From the NCBI RefSeq assembly GCF_000208745.1, contig NC_030859.1:9492202-9556201 (forward strand): a DNA stretch of 64,000 bases, given 5' to 3'. Position numbers and translations under genes: made by a program. Positions 33,316 to 46,785 of the stretch are shown here, piece by piece. The DNA is from Theobroma cacao (taxonomy: Eukaryota > Streptophyta > Magnoliopsida > Malvales > Malvaceae). A model generated the notes under the pieces. It was not told where the DNA came from. It was given only the letters and a program-made list of their open reading frames with translations, and did not search any database. Numbering within the stretch: position 1 is the first letter of the stretch; the number at the start of each line of letters is the position of its first letter.

Positions 33316-34244
33316 ATTAAATCTGAGTCGAAACTCCATCTTAATCATACAGATTTCGATCATGTTTTATACTTACTTACGTATACCTAATAACCATCTT
33401 ATTACTTCCTTCCTTATCAAACTTCTCAACATTCTTTCATTCATCTTACCCCCCCTACACTATTATGTAGCTTATAAACATGCCATATTCATTCCTGTAC
33501 GTATCCTCAATGTCGGGGAAGGTTAATGGCTTCAATTATTCCCACATACTTCATGTTTACCTCACATTTATGTAGCTTCAATCTTCTTAATCATATTAGT
33601 CCATCTTGTATGACTTAACCACGCTATAGATTAAATTTCCTTACTATCATTTCCTTGACTATTTTCAAAATTTCTTATGTCAACATAGCTCAACTTCTGA
33701 TAGTATTTCTTATTGTTGTACCATCTATACAACTCATCAAATGTATTGAGTTCAAATCTTGAACAACTAAAAACAATTCTTCACTTTAGTTGGACACATC
33801 ATCAGCCCGACACATATGTATGTACATGCACATTTAAGTGTCAACATTCTCATGTCTAATGTACAATCACTAGGTATAATCAATTTTAGATTACCCTTTT
33901 TATATGTTTAAATCACCATTCCACTTGTGTCTACCATAAGTTATCCCTTATGTAATCCATACAAATTCTCATTATGCCTATGCATAACTTCACATCATTT
34001 ACATGCCTATACTCATTTCTTATCACTTCCAATTATATGCTTAAGTATATCCTTGCATCATAATGTCATTAATCACATCTCACTTTTTAAATGTCATTTT
34101 CATTAAATTGCAATCCAGTATTCGTATATACTTTATAATCTCATTGATCTTTCAAAGGTTTATCTTTATTGGATCATTGCATCTTATGCAATACCACAAT
34201 CCCTAAAAGTCATCCTTATTTCTCAATTATTCTTCATACCTCTA

Positions 34245-34275
<31 letters not shown>

Positions 34276-37040
34276 CCTTATTGCATTTCGACTTTAATGA
34301 GTCAGTTAAAACTTAGACTCATTCAAATCGTGCATGCCTGAAGCATTTTCGAATTCCAATTTCCATACTACATTAGGAAGTTTTCATTATCGAACTTCAT
34401 TATCTAGATTATCTTCAATCATCCTTTGTTCTATTCTTCCATATTAATGTGACATCATTATCCCGGACCAATCTACAGTTTGTACTTGAAACTGCAAGAC
34501 TTGAAACAAGGTCCTCCTCAAGTACTTTTCAATGTCGCCATGAATATCACTTTCAGCTTACGGCATCCTCTTTATAACCACATAACTGAATGCTTGCTTT
34601 CACAAGATCCATAGCAAAACTCCTCTTGAGTATTTCCTTAGGGATACCTATCTTAAACTTATGTCTCACCACATGTGATCACTTAACCCGTGGCTTAGCC
34701 GTTAGGCTCCTCAGCAAGTTTCAAAAATCCCACATTTTATACTTGCCATGAATGATTGGTAATTCCTTCTCAAAGATGTTTATGCATTCTTGAAACACTT
34801 AGTCTCTTATTTGCTCTTTAACATCTCGAGCATATTATTTTGTAGACATGCACTTATTCTTCAAGATATATAAATACATACTCGTCTATTCAATCCCCAA
34901 TTTATCTTCATAGGTTTCTAGTGTGCCACACAATTGGCCTTGTGTTGTTACTAACCCTTTTCATTTAATTGAGTCAAGACAAGAATTGCAAATTCTCGTA
35001 ATGATTTTCTAGATAAACTCATTTGCTATACCACCTTTGTAATCCGTTATTCACACTTTCATCACTTAGTATTGACATCCCTTATCCATATCTCATATAT
35101 TCATCTAACTTTTCACTCACTTTTCCTTAGCCTTTAACAAGGCTTAATCTCTTGTCCTCTTTATTTCTTAGGGTTTGACTTTAGTCAACATATTATTCAT
35201 CTTAATGCTTCACATGGTAATTTGTCTCAATGTAGCCGTCTCGAGAAGTCTTTAACTTTTCTTTTACTCACATGCCAATATATATAAAGCAATAAAGAAA
35301 CTTTTCAATTCACTCATATAAACACTTTCCCAACGCTCTTAAAACACCAATTAATAAAGCTCAACATCAAGACCAATGACTATACTTCAACTAGTGAGTT
35401 TCATCTTCATGCTACTCATAATTTGCTCGTGCTTTCTAGCCATAAGAGGTTCTTAACATGACAGCGTTGGGCAGTCGGCGCTGTGACGTTGCAGCTGCTG
35501 GAATTTACTTTATTAAATGGATTCTGCCACTTTTAAGGCTACAACACTAATCATTCTCAATCGTGTGGCTTCCCTCTGAGTCTATATCACAATTAGCAAA
35601 ACTAACTTTCTATCACAGGTATGCAATTGGAAAAATGATTTCGACATATCTATTTCACCTTTTGCGGTATGCCAAAATCATCTTTTGGGCATATTTCACT
35701 ACCAGTATTCATATATCTTTACCATAACATTTTAATGCAAACTTGGTTAGACAATTGCTTCCACATAACTCTTAAATACATAAACATCAAGTTGTACACC
35801 ACTTAATGTTAAGATCTTAACTTTACTCACCAATCCTTAATCAATTACATTCATGAGATGGACATTTCACTTAATTGTTGCATCTCGCCTTTACAGTCAT
35901 AAGATCAAAATTTCCTAAACGTAGGATGCAGAAGCTCCCTCCTAGAACTTATCCAAAAATTGATATTTCCCAAATCCTTTACCTCTAGGAAGATCACATT
36001 CAAAACTAATCATCTTTATCATAGATTGCGTATTGAACCTAATAAACTTTTAAATTGATCGCTAAAGCAATTGGTATATCAAACTCAAATATAGAACTCC
36101 ATATGGCATTTAGACCAGATTCGACATTTCTCAGTTATTTAACTTTAAGCCATTAAATCCACAACTAGTCCTTTAATCCTTTGACCTCACGTTAAGCATA
36201 ACAAAGTTCAAGCTCCTCCTTAGGGCAAATTAGTTTACTAACCTTTCAGTTGATGACCACGCATCAATCATAATAATCATTGATTTTCACCCTTGGCTAA
36301 TTCATGTACTTATAAGTATAACCTATAATAATTCTAATCAAACCTTAGGATCTCGCAATCACTTAATTGAAATTAAAACCAGCTCCATTTAAGCTGCTAT
36401 ACACATATTCAACACTTATACGCTTATAAAATATTTCAAAAGCCCACACCATTTTTATAGGGGCATGTCAAGCTCAATTAACACAGTGCACTTACCTCCG
36501 TGCACATAAACATTGGTTTAGACCTTTCTCAATACTTAGATTTATAAACCTCAAGGGGGTCACAAGAATCACTATTCATTCCAGTCAAGGTACGACTTTT
36601 ATTACCATTATCATATGTCCTCATTTATATTGACCTTAAATACAATCCACAGTCCCCTAATTTTCTTTCGATTGACAACCATGGGTTCAACTTATAACTC
36701 CACCAAATGAATAAATTATTATGGACCCATCAGTCCAGCTCCACCTTCCTCCATCCTTAGTCGGAGGGATATATCATGACATTAACCTTTCATTAGGAGC
36801 ATTTGCTTAAAATCTTTCCAACAACAGCTCGTGTCTTGAGTGGCATCTCAAACCCGGACAATGGCACTACTTATGACCTTTATGTAATGTTAGTGAAAAA
36901 GGTAGGATACTAAGAATAGGAGTTCATATAGCCTCCTGTCTATAACTTGTGCTGCAATCACAAGCCATAAACATGACTCTACATTAATTCTGACAACTCC
37001 GCTGACTGACATCAGAATTCCTAAGACTCGACTAAACCTA
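33316..37040 (-). other. E interior, large non-coding part
   Basis: About 3.7 kb, pyrimidine-rich on the plus strand, lying between the insertion site of B and the primer site of E. No frame of 60 codons or more exists on any strand. I found no trace of the gag knuckle, RT, RNase H or integrase motifs that are easy to see in F and in the Sireviruses. Either it never coded, as in LARD-like non-autonomous elements, or it has decayed beyond recognition. Confidence 0.6.
34247..34275. repeat. (AT)n microsatellite
   Basis: An uninterrupted AT run of about 12 units with a phase slip at its right end, inside the non-coding interior of E. Confidence 0.9.
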
Positions 37041-37042
37041 GA

Positions 37043-37054
37043 GCTTTGATAGCA
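37043..37054 (-). other. Primer binding site of element E
   Basis: On the minus strand TGCTATCAAAGC lies four bases after the LTR end. It has two mismatches to the initiator-Met site TGGTATCAGAGC commonly used by Tekay/Del elements. Confidence 0.6.
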
Positions 37055-37368
37055 CGTTTGTCACATCCTAATTTTCGAGCCATGACCGGCTCAAGGGCCC
37101 AATAGGCATAGCCCACTAAGCCCAAGCAAGCTCTGTTATGCACTCTTGATCGTCATTTAAGTAATCATTCTTAAAGTCACATGGCATAATTCTCGACTAT
37201 CAAATATTCAATGACATACTATGGCAATCAAATACTCACATTTGTATTTTGCCAAAATAATGTCACCCGTTTGCCAACTCATAGTGACATCAGTAATCAA
37301 GTATATATATTTGACTTCTAACATGGATCCTAGTGGATTACATTATATATACGTGTTCACATGCAACA

Positions 37369-40355
37369 TGTCACGACCCGGTACTCCCCTCAAGCCCGTG
37401 ACAACCGTCGCGACGTCCCGATAGACATTCGTTACCCGGAGTGCCAATCGGAACCCCGCAAGACTTTAGTACCAATTTTTTTTTCATCTCCCATGTGAGT
37501 AATCATCACCAAACCTCATTTTTAAAGAATTTTAAGCTTTTTCCCTTTCAAAACTGTGGAAAAATAATTTTCGCCTCACAGGGGCGTTTTCATCATTTTT
37601 CCTCGAAATTTTTCGAACTCGACTGAAAATGTAGTAGATGAATGGAAAACACATATTTCATGATTTTAAATAAATTTGGGTGTCTAAAACATTTATTAAA
37701 AATGATATTGCAACTATTTGAATAAAATAAAAATATTCAATAAAATATTCTAATTTCTTGTAAAACAATATTTATAGCCAACGGTAAATAATTTTTGGAA
37801 TGTAAAAGCTAAATAAATTCATACGTACTATAATACAGTTAACCGGGATATGCAATTTACCTTACAGTGACTCGTGGGCCCACAAGGAACAAAAGTGCAC
37901 AAAGGCAGTAAATCAACAAGTTTTGGAGTAGTAAAGCCGACTATAATCCTTGACGATATCTGTTATCCACAGGCTACCTCGGGCCTGAAATGGTTGAAAA
38001 TGAAGGTGGTGAGATTATAAAATCCCAGTGAGTAAACAGATACCATCTAAACCATCTAAAGTTGAGTAAATGGAGACAGATAAAACAGTTTAACATACTG
38101 AAATTCATCACCTTTCAACTTGTTTCAATGAAATAAAATCAATTCATATAAATCGAGTAATTAACATGGCTTATGAATTTCTTAAAACTTTTGCTCGTGC
38201 CAAAATCATTATCATACTCAGTCATCAGGGATACCTTGGCCGAGGGCTATCCCAAACCGAGTCCGCCAAGGCTGTTAAAAAGTTATGTATGCAAAAATCA
38301 TGTTTTTATTTTGAAAACATAGTCGTTCCTTAGCGTTGGCTGAGTTCACCCTCACATGATGGTTTGGCGTGAAGTGAACTCTAAAGTGTTAACTTTAGGA
38401 GTTATCCAACCACGCCTCTCATACTGAGGTAAGATATAACGAGGTTTACCGTGCCCCTCTAATAGGCTGGTCCACGGAAACCCGCCCACTACAGTAAGCT
38501 AATCAATATCCCACCAATTCAATAAAAATTCAACAGCATGACATGGCAATTTATCATTATCCAGCCTATCAAGGCAAACAACAGTTTATACATTTCAACA
38601 CAAATACCAATTTAGCCATTCATGCCAATATTGTCATCAGCCAATCAATTAGAACCATAAATTACAATACATCAAATGCTCTCCAATTACTCTATTTTTA
38701 AAGCCATTATTCAATTTTAAAATAATTTTATGAAATCATTTCATTAAATCACATTTGGTTTATAAAATCGAAAAATTAATCATTTAATTCAGTTTCCATA
38801 AAATTCACAAAATCGGATAAAAACCACTTTAGATAATTAAGACGACAGTAAGGTTACTCACAGTACTAGGAGTTCGATATACTCATATTCTTGATCTTCG
38901 GGCACAATCTCTTTACCCTTGTTAGAGGGCTCATCGCCTATACATCATACGTGACACGAATTTCAATAAATTGTGTCAATTTATCATAAACTATTTCAGG
39001 TTCTATAGATCTATATGAATGCACAAAATGTGATGCAAAATGTCTGAATAGCCTTTTAAATACGGTATTCAACCTAATTCGCACTATTCTCGATGTACTT
39101 GGCTAAAACCTCCAATTTAACTCCAAATCAATTTCTTTCACTTTCTACACTCCAATTATACTTAAAATACCTCAATGACTATGAATATGATTCAGTTTAT
39201 CAGTCCAAACCATAAATCGCACATGTCTATACATTAGGTAAAAATTCAGAATTTCATGCCAAATTTCCCATTAAATTTCTTGCCTCACCAATCATTAACT
39301 ACCATCAAAATATCATAAAATATCATCAATTTCAACCTCAATATCCTCCCTAGAAAATTCGACCTCTAGTGGGTTTGTGAAGAACAAAGTGATTCCTTGC
39401 TAGATTTTCATACTTTCCATTACCAAACAACCAAAAACACTTAATTAGCTTGAAATCTAGCAAAATCAATGCTCAAAACCTCTCCTCTCAAATTCGGCCA
39501 ACATGGGTTCATCATGCAAACTTGAGTTCTAAGCATGGAAAATGAAAAAGAAAGCATGGGTAGTGTAAATCACAAGATAAAATCACAAAATTTTACCTTT
39601 ATTAGCTTAATCCCTTGAAATCCCACACTTTTTCTTCAATTTTCCCACCTAGGGTTTGTGTTCTTTCCTTTCCTCTTCACTTCATGCTTTGGCCGGCCAT
39701 ATGGGTGAGACTAAGAGAGTTTTAAATAGATTTTACAAGGAAATTCTAGAATAATCCAAGCTTGACACATGGCATGTTTCCATTGGTCCATGTGTAATAC
39801 TTATCCATTAAGCAATCTCTCTCCACCACATAAAATGTTTCAATTATCCACAATGTAAAATGTTAATGGCTGAAATCCATGGGCATGACAAGTGTTAGGT
39901 AGTGTAAAATTTCAAAATTCTAACTTTGCCTTCGTAAATTTGTAAAATTATCGTTTTGCCCTTGGGACTAAAAAAATGTCAAAATTTAAATTTTTCACCT
40001 CTCAAACTCAAATCATACTCCAATGAGTCAAATGTGATCAATATATTTTCTAAAAATTCCCATTTTGTCCTCAGTTGACAAAATTACCATTTTACCCTTA
40101 GAACATGAAAATTCTAAATTGACTCCAATTCAGCCCTCGAACTCCAAATCATCATTTTAAGTCATTATGGGGTTTGAAAATTCTCAATTTCATCTTAAGA
40201 TCTCTATTTAGATTAGTTCGAGGCTTAATTCAACTTAGTAGTACCATTTGGTACAATATCGACTTTTGACGATTTTTCAAGGCTTTCCAAGTATGCAAGC
40301 ATATTGTCAATCACCTGAAGGGCATGGTAAGTACTTTATAAGGTCAGGCTTGACA
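37369..40355 (-). mobile_element. Solo LTR M3 (gypsy type, 3.0 kb)
   Basis: On the plus strand it runs from TGTCACGACCCGG to GGCTTGACA, with CAACA on both sides (37364-37368, 40356-40360). It is inverted relative to M1 and M2. Removing it restores the LTR of E. The conserved hairpin is at 38234-38272 and the GGTTTACCGTGCCCCT block near 38450. Nothing internal remains. Confidence 0.88.
38234..38272 (-). other. Conserved hairpin in M-type LTR (M3)
   Basis: CCTTGG (38234-38239) pairs with CCAAGG (38266-38271), with AACCGAGTCCG in the loop next to the right arm, matching M1, M2 and J in reverse orientation. Confidence 0.6.
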
Positions 40356-41992
40356 CAACAGACTCTTGACTGTCAGCGGAGTGACTTTGGGTGAAGGTAC
40401 AGCTACTGAGATGCAATAGTACCTACCAAAAGAAGGGCATACGTGGATAACTCAATTTAGGTCCCAACTACCTCCGAATCTAAAAACATGAAGTTTTAAA
40501 AGAGTGAGTATGAACTCAATGAGTGAACATGAGAAGGGAACAAGCATACGATACAGAAAGTTTTAAAATCATGATGCACTTTTGCTAAAATAATGCAATT
40601 TAACTTAATTTCTTGTTAAAACCCCCTATTTCAAAACTTTGATTAGTAACCTCTTAGTGTTGAAAAACCCATGATCAATCATGAAGATAAATGAGTGAAA
40701 ACCATAGCAACATGTAAACAAGGTAAACATGATAGAAGGATTCTTGCTGCAGCGAAGAGGCATTCTCACTGCAGCAAAATTCAGAACACAGGTTTCTGAA
40801 CCAAGCCCAAGAGTTTCTCGTTGCAACAAAATTCAGAGCATGGATTAAGGCTGCCTAACCGAGAATTTCTCGCTGCAGCGAAAATGAATCTCGCTGCAAC
40901 AAGAAATAGAGCAATTTAGTTGAAGGGTTATTATTACATCAAAAAGCCATTTTCTTGCTGAAATGAAAAGCAATTTTGAAGCAATTAACAATGCCAACAT
41001 ACAACACAATCACAAATATTTTCATAAACTTTCTATAACATATATATATATATATATACATACATACATCATCATGCATACCATCCCGCCACACTCAGCT
41101 CATGCGCACTCCTTACACGCATAATGCAATATCATCATCATCAACTCATGTGCATTCCCACACCGCACATAGTTGGGTCATTATCAACTCATGTGCACTC
41201 CCGCATTGCACATAGCTGAGTCATCATCAGCTCATGTGCACTCCCACACCACACATAGCTGAGTCATCATTTTCACACAAAAAGAACATCCAATGCATAA
41301 TATACATATCAATATAATGTGATAACGCATGAACTATTCATATTGCACATTTCACAAGATAGAAACATTTCATCAAGGGCTTGATCCCCAGGAATATTTT
41401 TAAAGCAAAAACAAATGAAACTTTCAAATGATTTATTTAAACATGTAGGCACTTCCCAAAACATTTTGAAATGCAAGTTCACTCACCTTACGATAACGGG
41501 ATATTACATCGTTATTTGTTCGGAGGTGTATTTAGCTATTCTTACTTTTTGGTCGCTCGTTATTTCCCCCAGCACACCACCACAGTACACTACCTTTACT
41601 GTTGCAGTTCCTAGCAACAATCCCAATTCAATATCTTTAGCATACATCATTTATACTTCCTTTTTTTTGTCAATCAGTAATCCTTATTCAACTTAACTTA
41701 TCTTGACACAATTTTTACCAAAGTTGCTTTTATCCCTTGCTTGCGTAATTCTTTAAATTATGATTAGCGGCAACTTGTTTATGACTCCAACACATATATT
41801 AATCTTTTCTAAGGATATTTATCAAGTTCAATCATCCTTTCAACAACAACCACAATTTCTCACAATATGCCACTTAAAATGTTAACTACACAACAATACC
41901 CATTTTCTCAAGATTCCTCAACTACACTTAAAACATCATTTGTTTTTACCTTTATGGTTGCTTGACCCGTACTTGCACTCCAATATTCCTTC

Positions 41993-42292
41993 AAAACATT
42001 AATCATAAAGCTGCCAAAATGATTCACACATTATTTCTCCGAAGATTTAACCAACCATGAGCTTAAAACACAAAATCCTTACCTTAGCTTGCTAGAATTA
42101 CAAAACCAAGCTTTTCTTCCTTTCTTTCTTTTTCTTTCTTCNAAAACATTAATCATCAAGCTGCCAAAATGATTCACACATTATTTCTCCAAAGATTTAA
42201 CCAACCATGAGCTTAAAACACAAAAATCCTTACCTTAGCTTGCTTGAATTACAAAACCAAGCTTTTCTTCCTTTCTTTCTTTTTCTTTCTTC
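41993..42292. repeat. 150-bp direct duplication around a single N
   Basis: 41993-42141 and 42143-42292 are near-identical copies joined by one N. The left LTR has only one copy (about 5963-6117). A lone N at the exact join suggests a contig overlap that was not collapsed. Confidence 0.8.
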
Positions 42293-43173
42293 TTCTCCTA
42301 GGGTTTAGATGTGCTAGAAATTGGGGTTAGAAGTTGCAAGTTTAGTGCCCAAGAAGTTTGGAGCAGAAAGAAATAAGAAAAGAAAGGAAGTGAAAAGAAA
42401 CAAGGGAAATCACATGAAAAAATTTGATTTTCATGAACTTGAAATGAAAATGGCATTGGAAGCTTCAAGAAGAAGACGAAAATATCTTGCTAGAGGAGAT
42501 AAGGATGGTCATGGCTGGTCAAAATGAGAGTCAAAGCTTCATTTGGAAGCTTTGACCAAACTTTATGTAAAATTACCGTTTTACCCTCCAAGTTTCTTCC
42601 CTTTTTAATTTAGTTCTCTCAACATTCTTTTAACTCCAATTTCCTTATATTATCTTCTTTTACACATGTACAAACAAAATATAAAGCTTGTACTCCAACG
42701 CGGCATCTCCGTAATATTTAAAATATTTATTTTTCCTGTGTTAGTTTTATTTAATAACGCGCGACCCCCACTAGCTTCAATTTTCTCCAAAACTTTCTTG
42801 TTCTTCCTCTCCCCCACTTAGATTAATTGTATACTCCTTCTTCATGAAAAATTTCGACACTGAATAAAATATTAATATTTTCATATTATTTTATTAATAA
42901 AATATTATTATTTTATTCCAAAATTTTCTACTTGTCTCCTTGGTACCCAAAATACCTCATTATGCCTCAATTCACTTCCAAATCACTTTTCATCTCGCAA
43001 AATTTTCCATGATAAAAATATTATTATTTTATTATCATTTCCTTGCGTGTGAAATATTTTATCTTAAAATACTCTTTTCACCTTTCCTCACCTTTAAACA
43101 TTATAATTAACCTCATTTGGCATCCGATAAGCTTCATTAGCCACCATGTCAAAGTACGTGGTATTACACACAG

Positions 43174-43622
43174 CTTGCAGCTTTCATGTCTCTTATCATG
43201 GTTGACATAGCGCTTAAGTGTTCAACCATAATTTGCTTGGAATCCAACACATATTGATTGAACTTAAGTGTCAAGACGCGAAGCCTCATAGCTATGGTTC
43301 AACTATACTTGAATTTCAATTGTTCCCATAACTATTTAGCAGTTTGGAAGCTCTTAAACTCCGCAAAGAGATCATTTTGCATGTAGCTTAACATGGCAAA
43401 GCATGAACTACTGTCTCTCTTATACCAAGTGTCGTAGGCCTCTTGGTCACAGAGATGCTGGGTAATGTTTCCAACTTCAGGTGGGTTCATCTATTTGGTT
43501 AGATGATCGAGCAACTCTTGGTCATTGAGAAGATACTGAACCTTCTTATGCCAAATCTCATAGTTTTTGCCATCCAGTTTGGCACCTTTGGTCAAAGTAG
43601 TAATAATTTATTTTGAAGCCAT
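43174..43622 (-). pseudogene. Copia D gag N-terminus
   Basis: Minus strand from ATG 43622: MASK, a stop, then LTKGAKLDGKNYEIWHKKVQ, QELLDHLTK, LCDQEAYDTWYKRDSSSCF and MSTMIRDMKAAS, at which point element E interrupts the gene. It continues at 4069 with DLIDEQQ. This is the UBN2-type gag of Ty1/copia, with at least four stops. Only about 60 bp of its leader remain before the junction with Sirevirus C. Confidence 0.85.
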
Positions 43623-43683
43623 ATCATTACATCATTGCATAAGATTTAATTACGCACATATCTAATTTTCTAATCAATTAAAA

Positions 43684-46600
43684 CTAGACAAAAGAAATGG
43701 AGGTACCGTATCCTTTGGTGATGATTCAAAAAGTAAGATTCATTGGATAGGTACGATTGGTAAGAACTTCCAAACTCAAATTAGTCATGTGTTATTAGTT
43801 AAGGGTTTGAAGCATAATTTATTAAGCATTAGTTAATTATGTGACAAATGATTTAAAGTATATTTTGATTCAAATAAGTGTGAAGTAATTGACATAGGTA
43901 CAAACAAAGTCTCATTTATAGGAAAGAGATTGAAGAATATGTATGTGATATTTCTTGAGGATCTTGAAATAAATAATGAAATATGTTTAGTTGCAAATGC
44001 TGATAGTGATAGCTGGTTATGGCATAGGAGATTAGGACATGTTAGCTTGCATACCATGTCAAAATTAGTCAAGAAAAATCTAGTTGTTGGGCTGCCAAAT
44101 ATAAAATTTGAAAGTGACAAAATATGTGATGCTTGCCAATAGGAAAACAAGTTAGAACATCTTTCAAGTCTAAGAAGATTGTGTCAACATCTAGACCTCT
44201 TGAAATGTTGTATATTGATCTATTTAGTCCAATAAACACAACTAGCTTAGGAGGAAAATCTTATGGCTTTGTTATAGTTGATGACTATTCTAGGTACACT
44301 TGGGTTTATTTTCTTGCTTGATTAGCTTTCATAAGTCATTGTAGGAAAGTAGAGAATGAGAAAGGATTAGCCATAGTTAGCATAAGGAGTGATCATGGAA
44401 GAGAATTTGAAAGTGATGAATTTGAGGAATTTTGCAATCAAAAGGGGTTGGATCACAACTTCTCTGCACCTAGAACACCTTAGCAAAATGAAGTTATAGA
44501 AAGGAAAAACCAAACCTTAAAAGAGATGGCTAGGACTATGCTATCTGAGAATAACCTACCAAAATATTTTTGGGCTGAGGTAGTAAACATAGCAGCTTAT
44601 ATACTTAATAGAGTCTCAATAAGACCCATGATATCTAAGACACCATATAAACTTTACAAGGGTAGGATACCAAATATTTCTCACCTTAGGAGTTTTGGCT
44701 GTAAATGTTTTGTATTGAACAATGGAAAATAGCCCTTACAGAAGTTTGATGCAAAGAGTGATGAGGCAATATTTTTAGGTTAGGCATTAAACTCAAAGGC
44801 TTATAAGATTTTTAACAAAAGGACTTTAGCAGTAGAAGAATCAATCCATGTAGTTTTGATGAGTCAAATGCTTTACAAATAGAAATTCATAATGATGATG
44901 ATGATGTAGAAATCCTAGAAAAACAAATGGAGGAAATGAGCTTAGAAAATAACAAAAATAATGAAGAAAGCTCACCTAGAAGAGAAATTGAAACTTCACC
45001 TCTAGAAAATCTACAAAGAGCAAAAAATCAACATGATCATCTTCCAAGGAGTTGGAGATTTGTAAGAGATCACCCACAAGACCAAATAATAGGTGACATT
45101 TCACAAGGAGTTAAAACTAGGAAAGCAACAAGAGAAACTTGTGAGTTTTCAGCTTTTATATCTCAAATTGACCCTAAAAACTTTGAAGAAGCTGAAAAAG
45201 AGGAAAGTTGGATAATGGCCATGCAAGAGGAACTTGATCAATTCACAAGAAATCGTGTATGGTCATTGGTACCTAGACCTTCAAATCACCCTATTATTGG
45301 CACAAAATGGGTGTTTAGAAATAAGGTAGATGAGTAAGGAAATGTAGTTAGAAATAAAGCTAGATTAGTAACACAAGGATACAACCAAGAGGAAGGAATA
45401 GATTATGATGAAACCTTTGCACCCGTAGCTAAAATTGAGCTAAAATTGAAGCCATAAGTTTATTGCTAGCTTTTTCATGCTTCATGAATTTTAAATTGTA
45501 CCAAATGGATGTAAAAAGTGCATTTTTAAATGGATTCATTCAAGAGGAAGTGTATGTTGAACAAAGTCCAAGTTTTGAAGATGTTGATAAATCAGATTAC
45601 GTTTTTAAACTTCATAAAAAGCCTTGTATGGATTGAAACAGAGTCCTAGAGCTTGGTATGAAAGGCTTTCAAAATTTCTAGTTGAAAAAGGTTATGTTAG
45701 AGGTAGCATTGACACTACATTATTCATTAAAAGATATTTGAATGATTTAATTGTTGTACAAATATATGTGGATGACATTGTATTTGGTGCAACTAATGAG
45801 GCTTTGTGCAAGAACTTTGCTAAAGAAATGCAAGGTGAATTTGAGATGAGCATGATGGGAGAGTTGAAGTACTTTCTTGGTCTTCAAATTAAGTAAAGTA
45901 AGGAAGGGATCTTCATCAACCAAGAAAGGTACACTCAAGACATGCTCAAAAACTTCGATATGTTGAAGCTGAAACCAATTTCCACACCAATGAGTCCATC
46001 CACAAGACTTGATCTAGATGAAAAAGGAAAGAATGTAGATCAAAAGCTATATAGAGGTCTGATTGGGTCACTACTATACTTAATAGCAAGTAGATCAGAT
46101 ATTTAGTTTAGTGTGTGTTTGTGTGCTAAATTTCAGTCACAACCTAAAGAATCACACCTAACTACTGTTAAGAGAATTTTTAGATATCTCTTAGAAACTC
46201 AAACTTTAGGCATATGGTATTCTAGAGAATCAACTTTTAGCTTGGTTGGATATTTAGATGCTGACTTTGCTGGTAGTAAAACTGATAGGAAAAGCACTAG
46301 TGGAACATGCCAATTTCTAGGTAACATGCTTGTGTCATGATCTAGCAAAAAGCAAAACTCAGTGGCATTATCTACAGCAGAGGCAGAATATGTATCATTA
46401 GGTAGTTGCTGTGCACAAATTCTTTGGATTAAACAACAATTGGAAGACTATGGAATGACTGTGCATAATATACCAATATACTGTGATAATACAAGTGCAA
46501 GTAATATCTCAAAGAACCATGTGCAGCATTCAAGGACAAAGCATATTAAGATTAAACATCATTTTGTTAAAGACCATGTAATGAAAGATGATATTAAGAT

Positions 46601-46714
46601 TGAATTTGGAAATACTTTGTATTAGTTAGCAAATATTTTACCAAACCCCTGAATGAAGATAGATTCTGTGAAATTAGAAGGAATCTGGGTATGATTAGTC
46701 TGCAAGAATTGTGA
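43684..46714 (+). pseudogene. Sirevirus C pol (protease end to RNase H)
   Basis: Protease tail LLVKGLKHNLLSIS, zinc region HRRLGHVSLHTMSKL, integrase with LYIDLFSPI, VDDYSRYTW and DHGREFES. A short deletion breaks the frame near 44320. RT keeps QIYVDDIVFG (about 45760-45785). The connection segment absent from A is present (LDEKGKNVDQKLYRGLIGS). RNase H has YLDADFAGSKTDRKS and ends with GMISLQEL. An 11-bp tandem duplication (45428-45449, GCTAAAATTGA twice) and an extra base near 45620 shift the frame. Stops are seen near 44480, 44730, 45335, 45894 and 46338. Confidence 0.92.
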
Positions 46715-46750
46715 GAAAATATTTGGCTCATACACATAAAACAAAATGCA

Positions 46751-46785
46751 TTTAGTAGACTGAGGTGAATCTTAGTCAACTAAGA
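46751..46785 (+). promoter_or_regulatory. Paired palindromes upstream of ORF3 (C)
   Basis: TTTAGTAGACTGAG and CTTAGTCAACTAAG sit about 40 bp after the pol stop, as in A and B, even though the rest of this spacer has diverged. The TATA-like run of A and B is not clear here. Confidence 0.4.

Larger units (their letters stand above)
4070..43168 (-). mobile_element. Element E: LTR element with about 2.9-kb LTRs and non-coding interior
   Basis: Both outer LTRs start TGTCACAYCC and end GTATTACA on the plus strand. The flanks are CATAG (4065-4069) and CACAG (43169-43173), a 5-bp target duplication with one mismatch; joining them restores the gag frame of D. A minus-strand polypurine tract (GGGGGAGAC next to TGTAATACC) lies at 6989-6999, and a primer binding site at 37043-37054, so the element points left. 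Without nested insertions it is about 10.1 kb, with only about 4.1 kb between the LTRs and no recognisable gag or pol. This fits a large non-autonomous derivative (LARD-like). Its U5 end resembles that of chromovirus F/H. Confidence 0.85.
37059..43168 (-). repeat. 5' LTR of element E, interrupted
   Basis: It starts TGTCACATCC and ends GTATTACA on the plus strand. Without solo LTR M3 it has about 3.1 kb, about 150 bp of which is a duplicate next to a single N at 42142. The CTGCAG palindromes (about 40742-40912), GTGCACTCCC tandem repeats (41085-41272) and a purine-rich block near 42310-42520 match the left LTR. Confidence 0.87.
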
